Origin: Nocardia arthritidis
Lineage (GTDB): Bacteria; Actinomycetota; Actinomycetes; Mycobacteriales; Mycobacteriaceae
NCBI RefSeq assembly: GCF_011801145.1
Contig: NZ_CP046172.1
Location: forward strand, 9,920,001-9,984,000
DNA: 64,000 bases
Direction of reading: 5' to 3'
The notes under the pieces are model-generated. The model did not search any database and was not told the origin of the DNA. It saw only the letters and a list, made by a program, of their open reading frames with translations. Position numbers and translations under genes: made by a program. Shown here in pieces: positions 35,067 to 44,199 of this stretch. Within the stretch, counting starts at the first letter, position 1. Every line of letters starts with the position of its first letter.

Positions 35067-35729
35067 ATGTTCAGCAAACTCGCCAAGGCGGCCACTGCCG
35101 TCTTCGCCGCTGCCCTTGGTGCGGCACTGCTCGGGACGGGCGCCGCGCACGCCGCGGGACCGGTCATCGGTGGGGGCTCGGGCATCATCATCGACAACCA
35201 GTTCGAGTGCACGGTGACCACGGTCGGCTGGGACAACTCCGGACATCTCATCGGGCTGACGGCGGGGCACTGTGGCGATCCCGGCGCCCAGGTGTTCGCC
35301 GAGAAGGACCGCGGCGCAGGCCAAATCGGCCGATTCGTCTACTCCAACCACGACCTCGACTACGCGATCATCCAGTTCGACCCGGACAAGATCACCCCGG
35401 TCAACCGCATCGGCAACGTCACCATCACCGGACTCGGCCTACCCGCGCAGTTCCCCCAGATCGTTTGCAAGGAGGGCCGCACCACCGGCAACACCTGCGG
35501 TATCACCTGGGGTGACGTATTCCAGACGAATGTCGAGACCTGGTCCCAGATGTGTGTGGTGGAAGGCGATTCCGGCGCACCCGTGGTGGTCGGCACCACG
35601 CTGGTCGGCATGGTGAACGCCTACCTCGCCCTCGCCTGCTTCGGCCCCGAGGTCGGCACCAACATGAATGCGATCATGGCCGATATCAACGGCCGCGGCG
35701 GTGTCGGAGCGGGCTTCAACCCGATCTGA
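35067..35729 (+). CDS. Secreted S1-family trypsin-like serine protease
   Basis: A 220-residue secreted protease-like protein. The signal peptide (residues 1-30) ends AAHA-AG. The triad is visible: His68 in LTAGHCGD, Asp in the NHDLDYAII strand (about 96-98), and Ser169 in EGDSGAPV. Four cysteines occur, arranged as in small actinobacterial S1 proteins such as mycobacterial Rv1815-like ones. The ATG follows GGAGGG. It has an excellent terminator shared with the convergent MFS gene. Substrate is unknown; the protein may also be inactive toward casein-like substrates, which only assay would tell. Confidence 0.88.
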   Translation: MFSKLAKAATAVFAAALGAALLGTGAAHAAGPVIGGGSGIIIDNQFECTVTTVGWDNSGHLIGLTAGHCGDPGAQVFAEKDRGAGQIGRFVYSNHDLDYAIIQFDPDKITPVNRIGNVTITGLGLPAQFPQIVCKEGRTTGNTCGITWGDVFQTNVETWSQMCVVEGDSGAPVVVGTTLVGMVNAYLALACFGPEVGTNMNAIMADINGRGGVGAGFNPI

Positions 35730-35755
35730 TCGAACAGCGTCCCTCGAGATTTCGG

Positions 35756-35788
35756 ATGAGCGAGCCCCACCGGGCTCGCTCATTTTTT
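35756..35788. terminator. Shared bidirectional terminator
   Basis: A 12-bp perfect stem ATGAGCGAGCCC-CACC-GGGCTCGCTCAT (35756-35783), followed by a T-run on the plus strand. The stop codon of the convergent MFS gene (35780-35782) lies inside the stem's right arm. Confidence 0.85.
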
Positions 35789-37240
35789 ATCGGCGACCCG
35801 CAACGACGGCGCCACCGCGGGCCCGCCGACACCGCACTGCGGCAGGCAGTCGACATTGTCCAATTCCGGACGGTGCCGCTCGGGCCGCAGCATGACACCC
35901 GCGAGCAGGGCGCCCGCCACCAGCAGTCCGGCACAGATACCCATCGCGACGGTGAATCCGTGCGCGAAGGCATCCGGATCGTGTAGCGAACCGGAGATAC
36001 CGGCCAGGCCGGGCAGCGCGGCGACCGCGAGCAGCTGCGCGGTCCTGGCGACGGCATTGTTCACCCCGGACGCGATACCCGCCTCACTGGACGGCACCGC
36101 ACCGAGCACCGCACCCGTCAGCGGGGCGACCAGCGCCGAGAGACCGAGCCCGAACACCAGCACACCCGGCAGAACATCGGTGAGATAAGCGGTTTCGCGC
36201 CCGATCCGCAGCAGAAGCAGCAGACCGGCCGCCGCGAGCAGCGGACCGATCGTCATCGGGATGCGCGGGCCGTGCGCCTGCGCCCAGCGACCCGCAGGCG
36301 CGGAGAGCACCAGCATCAGCAGGGTGATCGGCACCGTCGCCGCACCAGCCAGCAGCGGTGAATATCCCGCCACCAGTTGCAATTCCAGCGTCAGCAGGAA
36401 GAAGACGCCGCCGAGTGCCGCGTACACCGCGAGGGTGACCAGATTCGCCGCGGTGAACACCCGCGACCGGAACAGCGATGGCGGCACCAGCGGATGATCA
36501 CTGCGCCGCTCCACCACCACGAACGCCGCGAGCAGCACCAGCCCGGCCACCGCGAGCAGCGGCATCCGTTCGATCAGGCCGAAGGTCAGCGCGCCGAGCC
36601 CGAGGGCGACCACGACCGCGCCCGGAACATCAAGGCGCGCGGGCGCATTCGGATCGTGACTGTCCGGCACGTGGCGCAGCGCGACCAGCACGACCACCGC
36701 GGCGAGCGGCACGTTGAGGAAGAAGATGGAGCGCCACCCGGCCAGATCGATCAGCCAGCCGCCGAGGAACGGGCCGAGCGCGCCCGCGACGCCGCCGAAT
36801 CCGGACCACAGCCCGATCGCCGACCCCTGATCCCGCGAATCGATCGATGAGGAGATGAGGGCCAGGCTGCCGGGGGTGAGCATGGCGCCGGCGACGCCCT
36901 GCAGTACCCGCGCCGCGACCAGCATCTCGATATTCACCGCAGCACCGCACAGCACCGAGGCGATTGCGAAACCGATTGTGCCCCAAACGAATACCTTGCG
37001 ACGGCCGAGTTTGTCGCCGAGCGACCCGCCGAGCAGGATGAACGACGCGAGGGTGAGTGTGTAGCCGTTCAGCGTCCACTGCAGGCCCGCGACATCGGTT
37101 TTCAGCTGATCGCCGATGCGGGGCAGGGCGATATTCACCACCGTCGCATCCAGCATCGCGACCGCGGACCCGAGGATGGTGGCCAGCAGGATCCAGCGAC
37201 CGGTGGCCGATCGCAGACGCGGCAGCTCGGTGCTCGTCAC
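35780..37240 (-). CDS. MFS drug exporter, DHA2 family
   Basis: A 486-residue 14-helix MFS exporter. Motif A appears as GGSLGDKLGRRKVFVWG between helices 2 and 3; LDATVVNIALPRIG is the helix-1 signature of the DHA2 group, and GLWSGFGGVAGALGPFLGG is motif C. It should export drugs or metabolites by proton antiport. The GTG start at 37240 lies directly after a GAGAGG stretch, which is tight spacing; no better start is seen. No regulator is adjacent. It differs clearly from the MFS exporter at 7301, so the two are not recent duplicates. Confidence 0.87.
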   Translation of the reverse strand: MTSTELPRLRSATGRWILLATILGSAVAMLDATVVNIALPRIGDQLKTDVAGLQWTLNGYTLTLASFILLGGSLGDKLGRRKVFVWGTIGFAIASVLCGAAVNIEMLVAARVLQGVAGAMLTPGSLALISSSIDSRDQGSAIGLWSGFGGVAGALGPFLGGWLIDLAGWRSIFFLNVPLAAVVVLVALRHVPDSHDPNAPARLDVPGAVVVALGLGALTFGLIERMPLLAVAGLVLLAAFVVVERRSDHPLVPPSLFRSRVFTAANLVTLAVYAALGGVFFLLTLELQLVAGYSPLLAGAATVPITLLMLVLSAPAGRWAQAHGPRIPMTIGPLLAAAGLLLLLRIGRETAYLTDVLPGVLVFGLGLSALVAPLTGAVLGAVPSSEAGIASGVNNAVARTAQLLAVAALPGLAGISGSLHDPDAFAHGFTVAMGICAGLLVAGALLAGVMLRPERHRPELDNVDCLPQCGVGGPAVAPSLRVADKK

Positions 37241-37281
37241 CTCTCACAACATACGCAGGACAACCGACAAACTCGGGCGAT

Positions 37282-37893
37282 TCAGAGGTCTTGGACACAA
37301 ACCACGAAGTGGCGTTCCTTCTTGACGAATCCGCTGTTGCCCGCGCCGCAGCTGTTCACATCGGCGACGTTCTGCAGGATCTTGAGCACCTTCACCCCGT
37401 CCTTGATGTGCTGGGTGCAGTCGATGCGTTTGGCGATATCGCCGCCGACATCCATGCAGCCGCCGACCACCCAGTCGATATCCAGGCAGAACGCGCCCTG
37501 TTCGACGCCGTTGACGGTTTCCACGTAATAGCTGTCGCGGTCGCTGACGCATTGCGAGCTGCGCTGCGTCTTGCCGATCACCTTGTAGTTGGATTCCGGG
37601 CTGCCGCAGGCGGCCTTATCTATGGTGGCGTCCTCGGTGGTGCCGCCGAGGGTGACGCAGTCGCCGATCTCGGCCTGGAAATCGGTCTTGCCCGGTTTGG
37701 GCGCGGTGGTCGGTTTATTGGACGGCGTCGTCGGCGGTTTGGTGACCGAAATGGCGTCGACGGTGCCGTTCGCCTCGGGTTGGGCCCGGCCGCTGATCGT
37801 CGAACCGCATCCGGTGACGAATACGGCCGTGAGCAGAGCCAGCGCCACAACGACCAGCCGACCCAATGCCCCACGCTTGTTTTGCCGAGACAC
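37282..37893 (-). CDS. LppU-like lipoprotein
   Basis: A 203-residue lipoprotein. The signal peptide ends with lipobox VTGC near residue 29; the mature part starts GSTISGRAQPE, with a Thr/Pro/Lys linker (KPPTTPSNKPTTAPKPGK). The C-terminal domain has many cysteines and the pattern EIGDCVTLGG..CGSPESNYKV, as in mycobacterial LppU (Rv2784c). The domain's role is unknown. The GTG at 37893 is preferred over GTG/ATG at 37920/37917 because GGAGG precedes it by four bases. It is expected to be anchored to the outer face of the membrane. Confidence 0.8.
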   Translation of the reverse strand: MSRQNKRGALGRLVVVALALLTAVFVTGCGSTISGRAQPEANGTVDAISVTKPPTTPSNKPTTAPKPGKTDFQAEIGDCVTLGGTTEDATIDKAACGSPESNYKVIGKTQRSSQCVSDRDSYYVETVNGVEQGAFCLDIDWVVGGCMDVGGDIAKRIDCTQHIKDGVKVLKILQNVADVNSCGAGNSGFVKKERHFVVCVQDL

Positions 37894-38080
37894 GAGTCCT
37901 CCAACGCCGCCGAACATCACGCCATAAATACACCATGCATCAGGTGCCGTCGAGTCGGCGGAAATTTCGGCCGCGGTGCGTGTTTCGTCCGGATCAGCCC
38001 GTCGGAGCTGCGAAGTTGCCCGCGCTCGCTACCCTGGGAATTCAGCCCCGTTGGGGACCCTCGGGTCAGGAGGTGTGGCG

Positions 38081-39346
38081 ATGGTCGCGGCTTTCCAACC
38101 CCTACCGGCCGATGGGCCCGCGAGCGGCCACCGGCTGTCCGCCCCCAGGGAAATGCTGGTGACGCCGGAGTTCATCCGGCTGGCCGATCACTTCTTCGGC
38201 ATGTTCACCCAGTCGAACCGCGGCGGCGGTGCGCTCGCCGTCTACCTGCACGGACGTCCGGTAGTCGATATCTGGGCCGGTTGGGCGGCCAAGGATCGGC
38301 GCTGGAACGGCGATAACGTCGCGCTCACCTTCTCCACCGGAAAGGGTGTCGCGTCGACGGTGGTGCACCGGCTCGCCGAACGCGGGCTCATCGACTACGA
38401 GGCGCCGGTCGCGAACTACTGGCCGGAGTTCGCCGCACATGGGAAACACGACATAACCGTCCGCGATGTGCTCGCCCACCGGGCCGGATTGCATCGGGTG
38501 CGCGGGCTGGTGCCCGGCCGCGAGGGCATTCTCGACTACGACGCCGTGGTTCGGGCGCTGGCCGACAGCCCGGCCGATCCGCGGCGCATCCGCTCCTCCG
38601 GCTATCACGCGATCACCTTCGGCTGGCTGGTGGCCGAGATCGTGTCCAGGGTGACCGGTCGGTCGTTCACCGATGTGCTCAGGGCGGAGATCGCCGAGCC
38701 GTTGGGCGTCGACGAATTCTGGTTCCGGGTACCGGAATCCGAGCGCTACCGGATCGCGAAGATCTTCCCGCATCTGAGCCCGCCCGGAATCCGGTGGAAT
38801 ACCGCGTCATCGGTGCTTTCCTGGGTGCGCCCGATCCGCGGGCTCGCCGAGGCGGGTATGCCGGAGAGCTTCGACGAGCTGGTCCGCGATCCGCGGGTGC
38901 ACGACGCGGTGATGCCCGGCTGGAACGGCGTGTTCTCGGCGCGAGCGCTGGCCAGGATGTATGGGGCCATCGCCAACGGCGGCCGGATCGACGGCGCCCA
39001 GTTCCTGCGGCCGGAGACGGTCGAGATCATCGGCCGGACCCAGCCCGCCGAGGGCCGCGACTATGTGCTCGGCCTGCCGCTGCGCTTCACCCTCGGCTAT
39101 CACCGGCCGGTGCTGATGTCCAAGCAGCAGCCGCGAAAAGCCTTCGGGCACTACGGTATCGGCGGTTCGGGCGCCTATGCCGACCCGGCCACCGGCATGG
39201 CGATCGCCTTCGTCACCAACCGCCTCGGCAATGCCGCCACCGCGCTGGGCGACGCACGCCTGGCCCGGCTGGCCGCCCTCGCACAGCACACGGTGCACCG
39301 CATCGAATCCGGCGCCCCGGTACCGGTGCGTCCCCGAACCGACTGA
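38081..39346 (+). CDS. Serine hydrolase of the beta-lactamase/EstB family
   Basis: A 421-residue class C beta-lactamase-fold hydrolase, probably an esterase. The catalytic SxxK is in LTFSTGKGVAST near residue 90, and a Tyr (SGYHAITFG) lies in the place of the YxN motif; KAFGHYGIGGSGAYADP near the C-terminus gives the third active-site region. No signal peptide is visible, so it is cytoplasmic. ATG 38081 follows AGGAGG. Similar enzymes hydrolyse short esters or lipids in actinobacteria (LipD/LipE-type). It is followed after 23 bases by a P450 gene, suggesting an operon. Confidence 0.87.
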   Translation: MVAAFQPLPADGPASGHRLSAPREMLVTPEFIRLADHFFGMFTQSNRGGGALAVYLHGRPVVDIWAGWAAKDRRWNGDNVALTFSTGKGVASTVVHRLAERGLIDYEAPVANYWPEFAAHGKHDITVRDVLAHRAGLHRVRGLVPGREGILDYDAVVRALADSPADPRRIRSSGYHAITFGWLVAEIVSRVTGRSFTDVLRAEIAEPLGVDEFWFRVPESERYRIAKIFPHLSPPGIRWNTASSVLSWVRPIRGLAEAGMPESFDELVRDPRVHDAVMPGWNGVFSARALARMYGAIANGGRIDGAQFLRPETVEIIGRTQPAEGRDYVLGLPLRFTLGYHRPVLMSKQQPRKAFGHYGIGGSGAYADPATGMAIAFVTNRLGNAATALGDARLARLAALAQHTVHRIESGAPVPVRPRTD

Positions 39347-39369
39347 CGGGTTAGTTCGTATACATCGAT

Positions 39370-40764
39370 ATGGGTGTGCGGGTGCGCGGTGCGAATGGCG
39401 AAATGCGCGGCGGCCCGCGCCCGCCCCGGCTCAGCGCACTGCACGCGGTGGCGGCCGGAATCGATTTCGAGCGGTACTTCCGATGGCGGCGGGCACGCGA
39501 GGGCGATCCGTTCTACGTGCGCTTTCCCGGATTCGATCCGGTGCTGTTCACCGGGACGCCCGATGGCGCCCGCGAGATTTTCCGCGCACCGGTCGATGCG
39601 CTGAAACCGCCGCGGCCCAATCCCATCGAGCCGATGGTCGGCAGCGCCTCGCTGATCCTGACCGCGGGCGAGCGGCACCGCCGGGACCGGGCACTGCTGG
39701 CGCCCGCCTTCCATGGCACTCGGATCCGCGCGCTCGCCGAACGCATCCGGGATTCGGTCGAAACGGAAATAGACGGCGGCACAACGGGTTCCGAGAAGGC
39801 CTGGACGCCGGGGCGACTGATCGATTCGCGGGCGGCGGCCCGGGCCATAACGTTGCGGGTGATTCTGGAGGCGGTACTCGGGGTGGACAGCGAGGGCCGC
39901 CGCGCCGACTACATCGCCGCGACCGCCGAATTCCTCGACGGGTTCTCCGGGCCGCTGCTGCTGCCAGCGCTGCGACTCGGACTGTTCGGGCATGCACCGT
40001 GGGACCGATTCCTGGCGGCGCGGGACCGCCTGGACGAACTGCTTCGCGCCGATATCGCCAGGCGCAGAGCCGATTCCGCGACCCCGCGCCCCGATATTCT
40101 CAGCGCGCTGCTGAACTGCACCTACGACGACGGCAGCCCGATATCCGACGCGGACCTGTGCGAGCAACTGCGCACGCTGCTGGTGGCCGGTCACGAGACG
40201 ACGGCGACCACGCTGGTATGGGCGCTGTTCCATCTCCATCGCGAACCGGAGCTGCTCGGCCCGCTGCGCGCGGAGGTGCTCGCGGCGGGCCGTGGCGCCA
40301 GCGCGACCGAGCTCGCGGGCCTGCCGTACCTCGATGCCGTCTGCCAGGAAACGCTGCGGCTGCATCCGCCGGTGCCGGTCGTATTGCGCGGGCTCACCGA
40401 ATCTTTCACGCTGCGCGGGGTGCCGCTGGCGCCGGGCGACATCATGGGGGTCGCGGTGCCATTACTGCATTCGGATCCCGAGATTTGGGATGAACCGGAA
40501 CAATTCCGGCCCGAACGCTTCCTCGATCGCGGCGAAAAGGGTAAATACTCCATGTTCGAGTTCGCGCCGTTCGGCGGCGGGCATCGCCGCTGCGTCGGCG
40601 CGACGCTCGCCGAATACGAGCTGCGAATTGCGCTCGCCACCATCGTTTCCCGCGTCGAATTGCGTTTGACCACGCGCTATGCCGATGGCGCCGCACCGCT
40701 GCCGGTGCCACACAACATCGCGGCCGGTCCGCGGCGGCCGATCCCGTTCGAGGTGGTCGGTTAA
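39370..40764 (+). CDS. Cytochrome P450
   Basis: A 464-residue P450. The oxygen-activating I-helix motif is LLVAGHETTATTL near 273, the ExxR is QETLRLHPP near 329, and the heme loop is FAPFGGGHRRCVGATLA with the Cys ligand near 407. It would hydroxylate a lipid, terpenoid or xenobiotic; the redox partners are not nearby. It resembles CYP families with long-chain or steroid substrates in actinobacteria, but a family number cannot be given. The ATG 39370 lacks a ribosome site; ATG 39403 is an alternative. It probably forms an operon with the upstream serine hydrolase. Confidence 0.9.
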   Translation: MGVRVRGANGEMRGGPRPPRLSALHAVAAGIDFERYFRWRRAREGDPFYVRFPGFDPVLFTGTPDGAREIFRAPVDALKPPRPNPIEPMVGSASLILTAGERHRRDRALLAPAFHGTRIRALAERIRDSVETEIDGGTTGSEKAWTPGRLIDSRAAARAITLRVILEAVLGVDSEGRRADYIAATAEFLDGFSGPLLLPALRLGLFGHAPWDRFLAARDRLDELLRADIARRRADSATPRPDILSALLNCTYDDGSPISDADLCEQLRTLLVAGHETTATTLVWALFHLHREPELLGPLRAEVLAAGRGASATELAGLPYLDAVCQETLRLHPPVPVVLRGLTESFTLRGVPLAPGDIMGVAVPLLHSDPEIWDEPEQFRPERFLDRGEKGKYSMFEFAPFGGGHRRCVGATLAEYELRIALATIVSRVELRLTTRYADGAAPLPVPHNIAAGPRRPIPFEVVG

Positions 40765-40787
40765 GTCCCACCGGCTCAACCTCTTTG

Positions 40788-40803
40788 AGTGATTTACATC
40801 ACT
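40788..40803. promoter_or_regulatory. CRP/GlxR-type site upstream of the L,D-transpeptidase
   Basis: AGTGAT-TTAC-ATCACT is a perfect palindrome with core GTGA-N6-TCAC, as in the CRP (TGTGA-N6-TCACA) and GlxR (GTGANNTANNTCAC) consensus. It lies 24 bases after the P450 stop and about 300 bases upstream of the transpeptidase gene. The gene-free interval 40765-41100 otherwise shows no gene, only a long leader-like region. Confidence 0.65.
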
Positions 40804-41100
40804 AAGTCGTTTGGACGCGCCGGAATCGACCGAACGGATACCCCGCCGGTAGCTCCGCCGGACACGCCGACCTGACCGGCAACTTTCACGAAATGCGGTG
40901 CCACACAATGCGATATGTGTCGCTCGACACACCGGACGGTCTGCTGGAATTACTCGCGAATACCGCTGGCATACGCCCACCGCCGGACGGTAGGAATGTC
41001 GGAGGGTCGGGCCGTCAAAATCCGCGGGGCGCTTCGTCGCAGGCCCCGCACCAAGGAAAGAAATCTCCCTCGCCGTCGCGTGTGCGGGGCGAGAGATGGA

Positions 41101-42021
41101 ATGGACGAGAAACCTATGCATGCCGCTTTGTACAACAGGACACCGCTGCCATCCCGTCGGGAACGGCGGCTATCCCGCCGACTGCGGCAGGGCCTGTTGT
41201 TGACCGCCGCCTGCGCGGCGGCAGGCGCGGCGATCGTCGCTCCCGCACAGGCCGACACCGGCCTGCCCGGCCTGCTCGGCTCCGGTTCCTCGGGTAATGC
41301 GGTGCAGCCGCCGCAGCAGCCGAATTTCGCGCCGCCATCGATCAACGTGGCCGACGGTGACACCGTGGGTGTCGCACAGCCGATCGTCATCAGCTTCAAG
41401 GATCCGGTGCCCGATCACGCCACCGCCGAGAAGTTCATCAAGATCACCTCGTCGAAGAAGGCCCCCGGTCACTTCTACTGGCGCGGCGACCAGCAGGTGC
41501 GCTGGCGGCCGGACCAGTTCTGGCCGGACAACACCGACGTCAAGGTGGAGGCCGGCGGCACGACCACCTCCTTCAAGATCGGTGACGCGCTGGTCTCGAC
41601 CGCCGACGACACCACCCACCAGATGACCATCACCCGCAACGGCGAGGTCATCAAGACCATGCCGATCGCGATGGGCAAGACCAAGCACGAAACGCCCAAC
41701 GGCACCTACTACGTCGGCGAACAGCTGCGCAAGATGATCATGGATTCGTCCACCTACGGCGTGCCCACCACCGACCCGGAGGGTTACAAGGTGGAGGTCG
41801 AGTACGCGTCCCGGATCTCCTACAGCGGCATCTTCGTGCACGCCGCCCCGTGGTCGGTTGCCCAGCAAGGCAATTCGAACGCCAGCCACGGCTGCATCAA
41901 CGTGAGCACCGAGAACGCCAAGTGGTTCTTCGAGAACGCGAAGAAGGGCGATCCGGTGGTCGTGCAGAACACCAAGGGCGGCACGCTGAGCCCGTCCGAC
42001 GGTCTCGGCGACTGGAACTAG
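41101..42021 (+). CDS. L,D-transpeptidase (YkuD)
   Basis: A 306-residue enzyme forming 3-3 cross-links in peptidoglycan, outside the plasma membrane. The N-terminus is basic with a hydrophobic segment at about 30-50 (LLLTAACAAAGAAIV) and APAQA cleavage-like site, so it is secreted or anchored. An Ig-like domain (about 75-165) precedes the YkuD domain with His247 (IFVHAAPW) and catalytic Cys265 in SHGCINVS. Layout matches mycobacterial Ldt proteins. ATG 41101 is used; ATG 41116 is an alternative. A CRP-type site upstream suggests cAMP or growth-state control, as for other wall-remodelling genes in mycobacteria. The downstream interval has a long hairpin. Confidence 0.92.
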   Translation: MDEKPMHAALYNRTPLPSRRERRLSRRLRQGLLLTAACAAAGAAIVAPAQADTGLPGLLGSGSSGNAVQPPQQPNFAPPSINVADGDTVGVAQPIVISFKDPVPDHATAEKFIKITSSKKAPGHFYWRGDQQVRWRPDQFWPDNTDVKVEAGGTTTSFKIGDALVSTADDTTHQMTITRNGEVIKTMPIAMGKTKHETPNGTYYVGEQLRKMIMDSSTYGVPTTDPEGYKVEVEYASRISYSGIFVHAAPWSVAQQGNSNASHGCINVSTENAKWFFENAKKGDPVVVQNTKGGTLSPSDGLGDWN

Positions 42022-42222
42022 TCCCGCCTCTCCGCGTCTTCAGGCCAGACCTAGGTGCGGAGACCGTCGCGTTGGCGACCGGCGGTAAGGCGTTGGGTCA
42101 GGCTAGCCCGTCCCGGCGAGTTACCCATGTTCGTGCGAGATCAGATGTCGCCTCGACCTGTCGGAGCGGCAACTGGTCAGCCAGGTCGAGCGCCTTCCCG
42201 AGTCAGAAGTTCATACCTCGTT

Positions 42223-42265
42223 GGACATATGGTCCGCCGTTTTGGTGACGGCGGGCCATATGTCC
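42223..42265. terminator. Long hairpin between the transpeptidase gene and ugpA
   Basis: An 18-bp stem, GGACATATGGTCCGCCGT (42223-42240) with ACGGCGGGCCATATGTCC (42248-42265), has one G-U pair and a seven-base loop. It lies 200 bases after the transpeptidase stop and 48 bases before ugpA. It could be a terminator, an operator, or an mRNA stabiliser. The rest of 42022-42313 shows no gene. Confidence 0.45.
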
Positions 42266-42313
42266 GTTTACGCTCCCTGAGGATTTAGAGCGCGACAACG
42301 ATTTCGGGAGACC

Positions 42314-43321
42314 ATGAGTAAGACGTCAAAGTTCAGCGTGTCGGCGTCTACCGTTAACCGAACGTTTGCTCCTGTACGTAAAGTCTCCGCAGTGCGAACG
42401 AAGCCGGAACGTGTACTGCCCCAGCCGAAAGGACGCGGCCTACGCAATCGGCCCTGGCAGGACTATGCGCTGTTCCTGGTACTCGTGGTACCGAACCTGG
42501 CACTGCTCGGGCTGTTCGTCTACCGACCGCTGATCGACAACATTCGACTGTCGTTCACCGACTGGAACATCTCGGATCCGTTCGTCAACTATGTCGGGCT
42601 GGACAACTACAAGGAGTGGTTCGGCCGGTCCGACTCCTGGCAGATCGTCACCAATACGGTGGTCTTCACCGTGGCCGCCGTGGTCGGCAGCATGGTGCTC
42701 GGCCTGGCGCTGGCCCTGCTACTCGATCGCAAACTGTTCGGCCGCAATGTGGTTCGCTCGGCGATCTTCGCGCCGTTCGTCATCTCCGGCGCCGCCATCG
42801 GCGTCGCCTTCCAGTTCATCTTCGAGCCGAGCCTCGGCCTCATCCAGGACCTGCTGCACAAGGTGGGCGTGGAGAATGTGCCCGACTTCTACCAGAATCC
42901 GCACTGGGCGCTGTTCATGGTGACGGTCACCTACATCTGGAAGAACCTGGGCTACAGCTTCGTCATCTACCTCGCGGCGCTGCAGGGCGTGCGGGCCGAA
43001 CTAATGGAGGCGGCCGAGATCGACGGCGCCAGCCGCTGGACCACCTTCCGCAAGGTGCTGCTGCCGCAGCTGCGGCCCACCACCTTCTTCCTGTCCATCA
43101 CGGTGCTGCTCAACTCGCTGCAGGTCTTCGACATCATCAATGTGATGACCCGGGGCGGGCCGGTGGGCACCGGCACCACAACCATGGTCTACCAGGTGTA
43201 TCAAGAGTCGTTCCGCAATTTCCGCGCCGGCTACGGCGCGACGGTGGCCACCATCATGTTCCTGGTGCTGCTGATCATCACGCTGGTGCAGGTTCGGGTC
43301 ATGGATCGGGGCGAACAGTGA
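42314..43321 (+). CDS. ugpA: Glycerophosphodiester ABC transporter permease UgpA
   Basis: A 335-residue inner-membrane permease of the MalF/UgpA type. Six helices can be traced, and the EAA loop with the ATPase-binding motif is EAAEIDGASRWTTFRKVLLP. The cytoplasmic N-terminus is long (about 45 residues) and basic. It forms a heterodimer with UgpE; in mycobacteria this system imports glycerophosphocholine. The ATG is preceded by GGGAG with only three bases spacing, so a downstream GTG could also serve. The gene stop overlaps the ugpE start (GTGA). Gene order A-E-B-C equals that in M. tuberculosis. Confidence 0.9.
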   Translation: MSKTSKFSVSASTVNRTFAPVRKVSAVRTKPERVLPQPKGRGLRNRPWQDYALFLVLVVPNLALLGLFVYRPLIDNIRLSFTDWNISDPFVNYVGLDNYKEWFGRSDSWQIVTNTVVFTVAAVVGSMVLGLALALLLDRKLFGRNVVRSAIFAPFVISGAAIGVAFQFIFEPSLGLIQDLLHKVGVENVPDFYQNPHWALFMVTVTYIWKNLGYSFVIYLAALQGVRAELMEAAEIDGASRWTTFRKVLLPQLRPTTFFLSITVLLNSLQVFDIINVMTRGGPVGTGTTTMVYQVYQESFRNFRAGYGATVATIMFLVLLIITLVQVRVMDRGEQ

Positions 43322-44184
43322 AACACGTTGGTCCGGAATCCCTTTCGTATCAGCGCCGGGTGCTGCTGGTCAAGGTGCTCGGCTACGCCGCCATGGCGTG
43401 CGTGCTGCTCATCGTCGGGGTTCCGCTGTTCTGGATCCTGATCACCTCGTTCAAGGCGCGCCCCGACATCTACACCCACCCCGCGGTCTATTGGCCGCAC
43501 AGCTGGCATCCCGAGAACTACAAGGCCGCGACCACCGACCTGCCGTTCTGGACCTTCCTGCGCAATTCGCTGATCATCACCGGGATCATCTCGCTGGTGA
43601 AGTTCGTACTCGGCGTATTCAGCGCGTACGGGCTGGTCTTCCTGCGGTTTCCCGGAAAGACCATCATCTTCCTGGTGATCATCGCGGCGCTGATGGTGCC
43701 CAACCAGATCACGGTGATCTCCAACTACGCGCTGATCGCCCAGCTGGGCTGGCGAAATACCTTGCAGGGCATCATCGTTCCGCTCTGCGGCGTCGCCTTC
43801 GGCACCTTCCTGATGCGCAACCACTTCCTGTCGCTGCCATCGGAGGTGATCGAGGCGGCCAGGATGGACGGCGCCAACTGGTGGCGGCTGCTCACCAGGG
43901 TGGTGCTGCCGATGTCCGGGCCGACCATGGTGGCCTTCGCGGTGGTCACGCTGGTGAACGAGTGGAACGAATACCTCTGGCCCTTCCTGATGGCCGACGA
44001 CTCGCGGGTCGCCACCCTGCCGGTCGGCCTGACACTGCTGCAGAACACCGAGAATCCGAGCAGCACCAACTGGGGTCCGGTGATGGCGGGCACGCTGCTG
44101 ACCATGCTGCCGATCCTCATCGTCTTCCTTGTGCTGCAACGGCACATGATCAAGGGCCTCACCTCCGGTGCGGTCAAGGGATAA
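43318..44184 (+). CDS. ugpE: ABC transporter permease UgpE
   Basis: A 288-residue MalG/UgpE-type permease. The EAA motif is EAARMDGANWWRLLTRVVLP, in the place expected for contact with UgpC, and six membrane helices are visible, including VFSAYGLVFLRFPGKTIIFL. The GTG start overlaps the ugpA stop, so it is translationally coupled. It pairs with UgpA to form the channel. Confidence 0.92.
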   Translation: MKHVGPESLSYQRRVLLVKVLGYAAMACVLLIVGVPLFWILITSFKARPDIYTHPAVYWPHSWHPENYKAATTDLPFWTFLRNSLIITGIISLVKFVLGVFSAYGLVFLRFPGKTIIFLVIIAALMVPNQITVISNYALIAQLGWRNTLQGIIVPLCGVAFGTFLMRNHFLSLPSEVIEAARMDGANWWRLLTRVVLPMSGPTMVAFAVVTLVNEWNEYLWPFLMADDSRVATLPVGLTLLQNTENPSSTNWGPVMAGTLLTMLPILIVFLVLQRHMIKGLTSGAVKG

Positions 44185-44199
44185 AACAGGAGAAACCAC

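Noticed and set aside
40765..41100. ydaO-type riboswitch in front of the L,D-transpeptidase
   Set aside because: The leader lacks the expected conserved core; only the CRP-like palindrome stands out.
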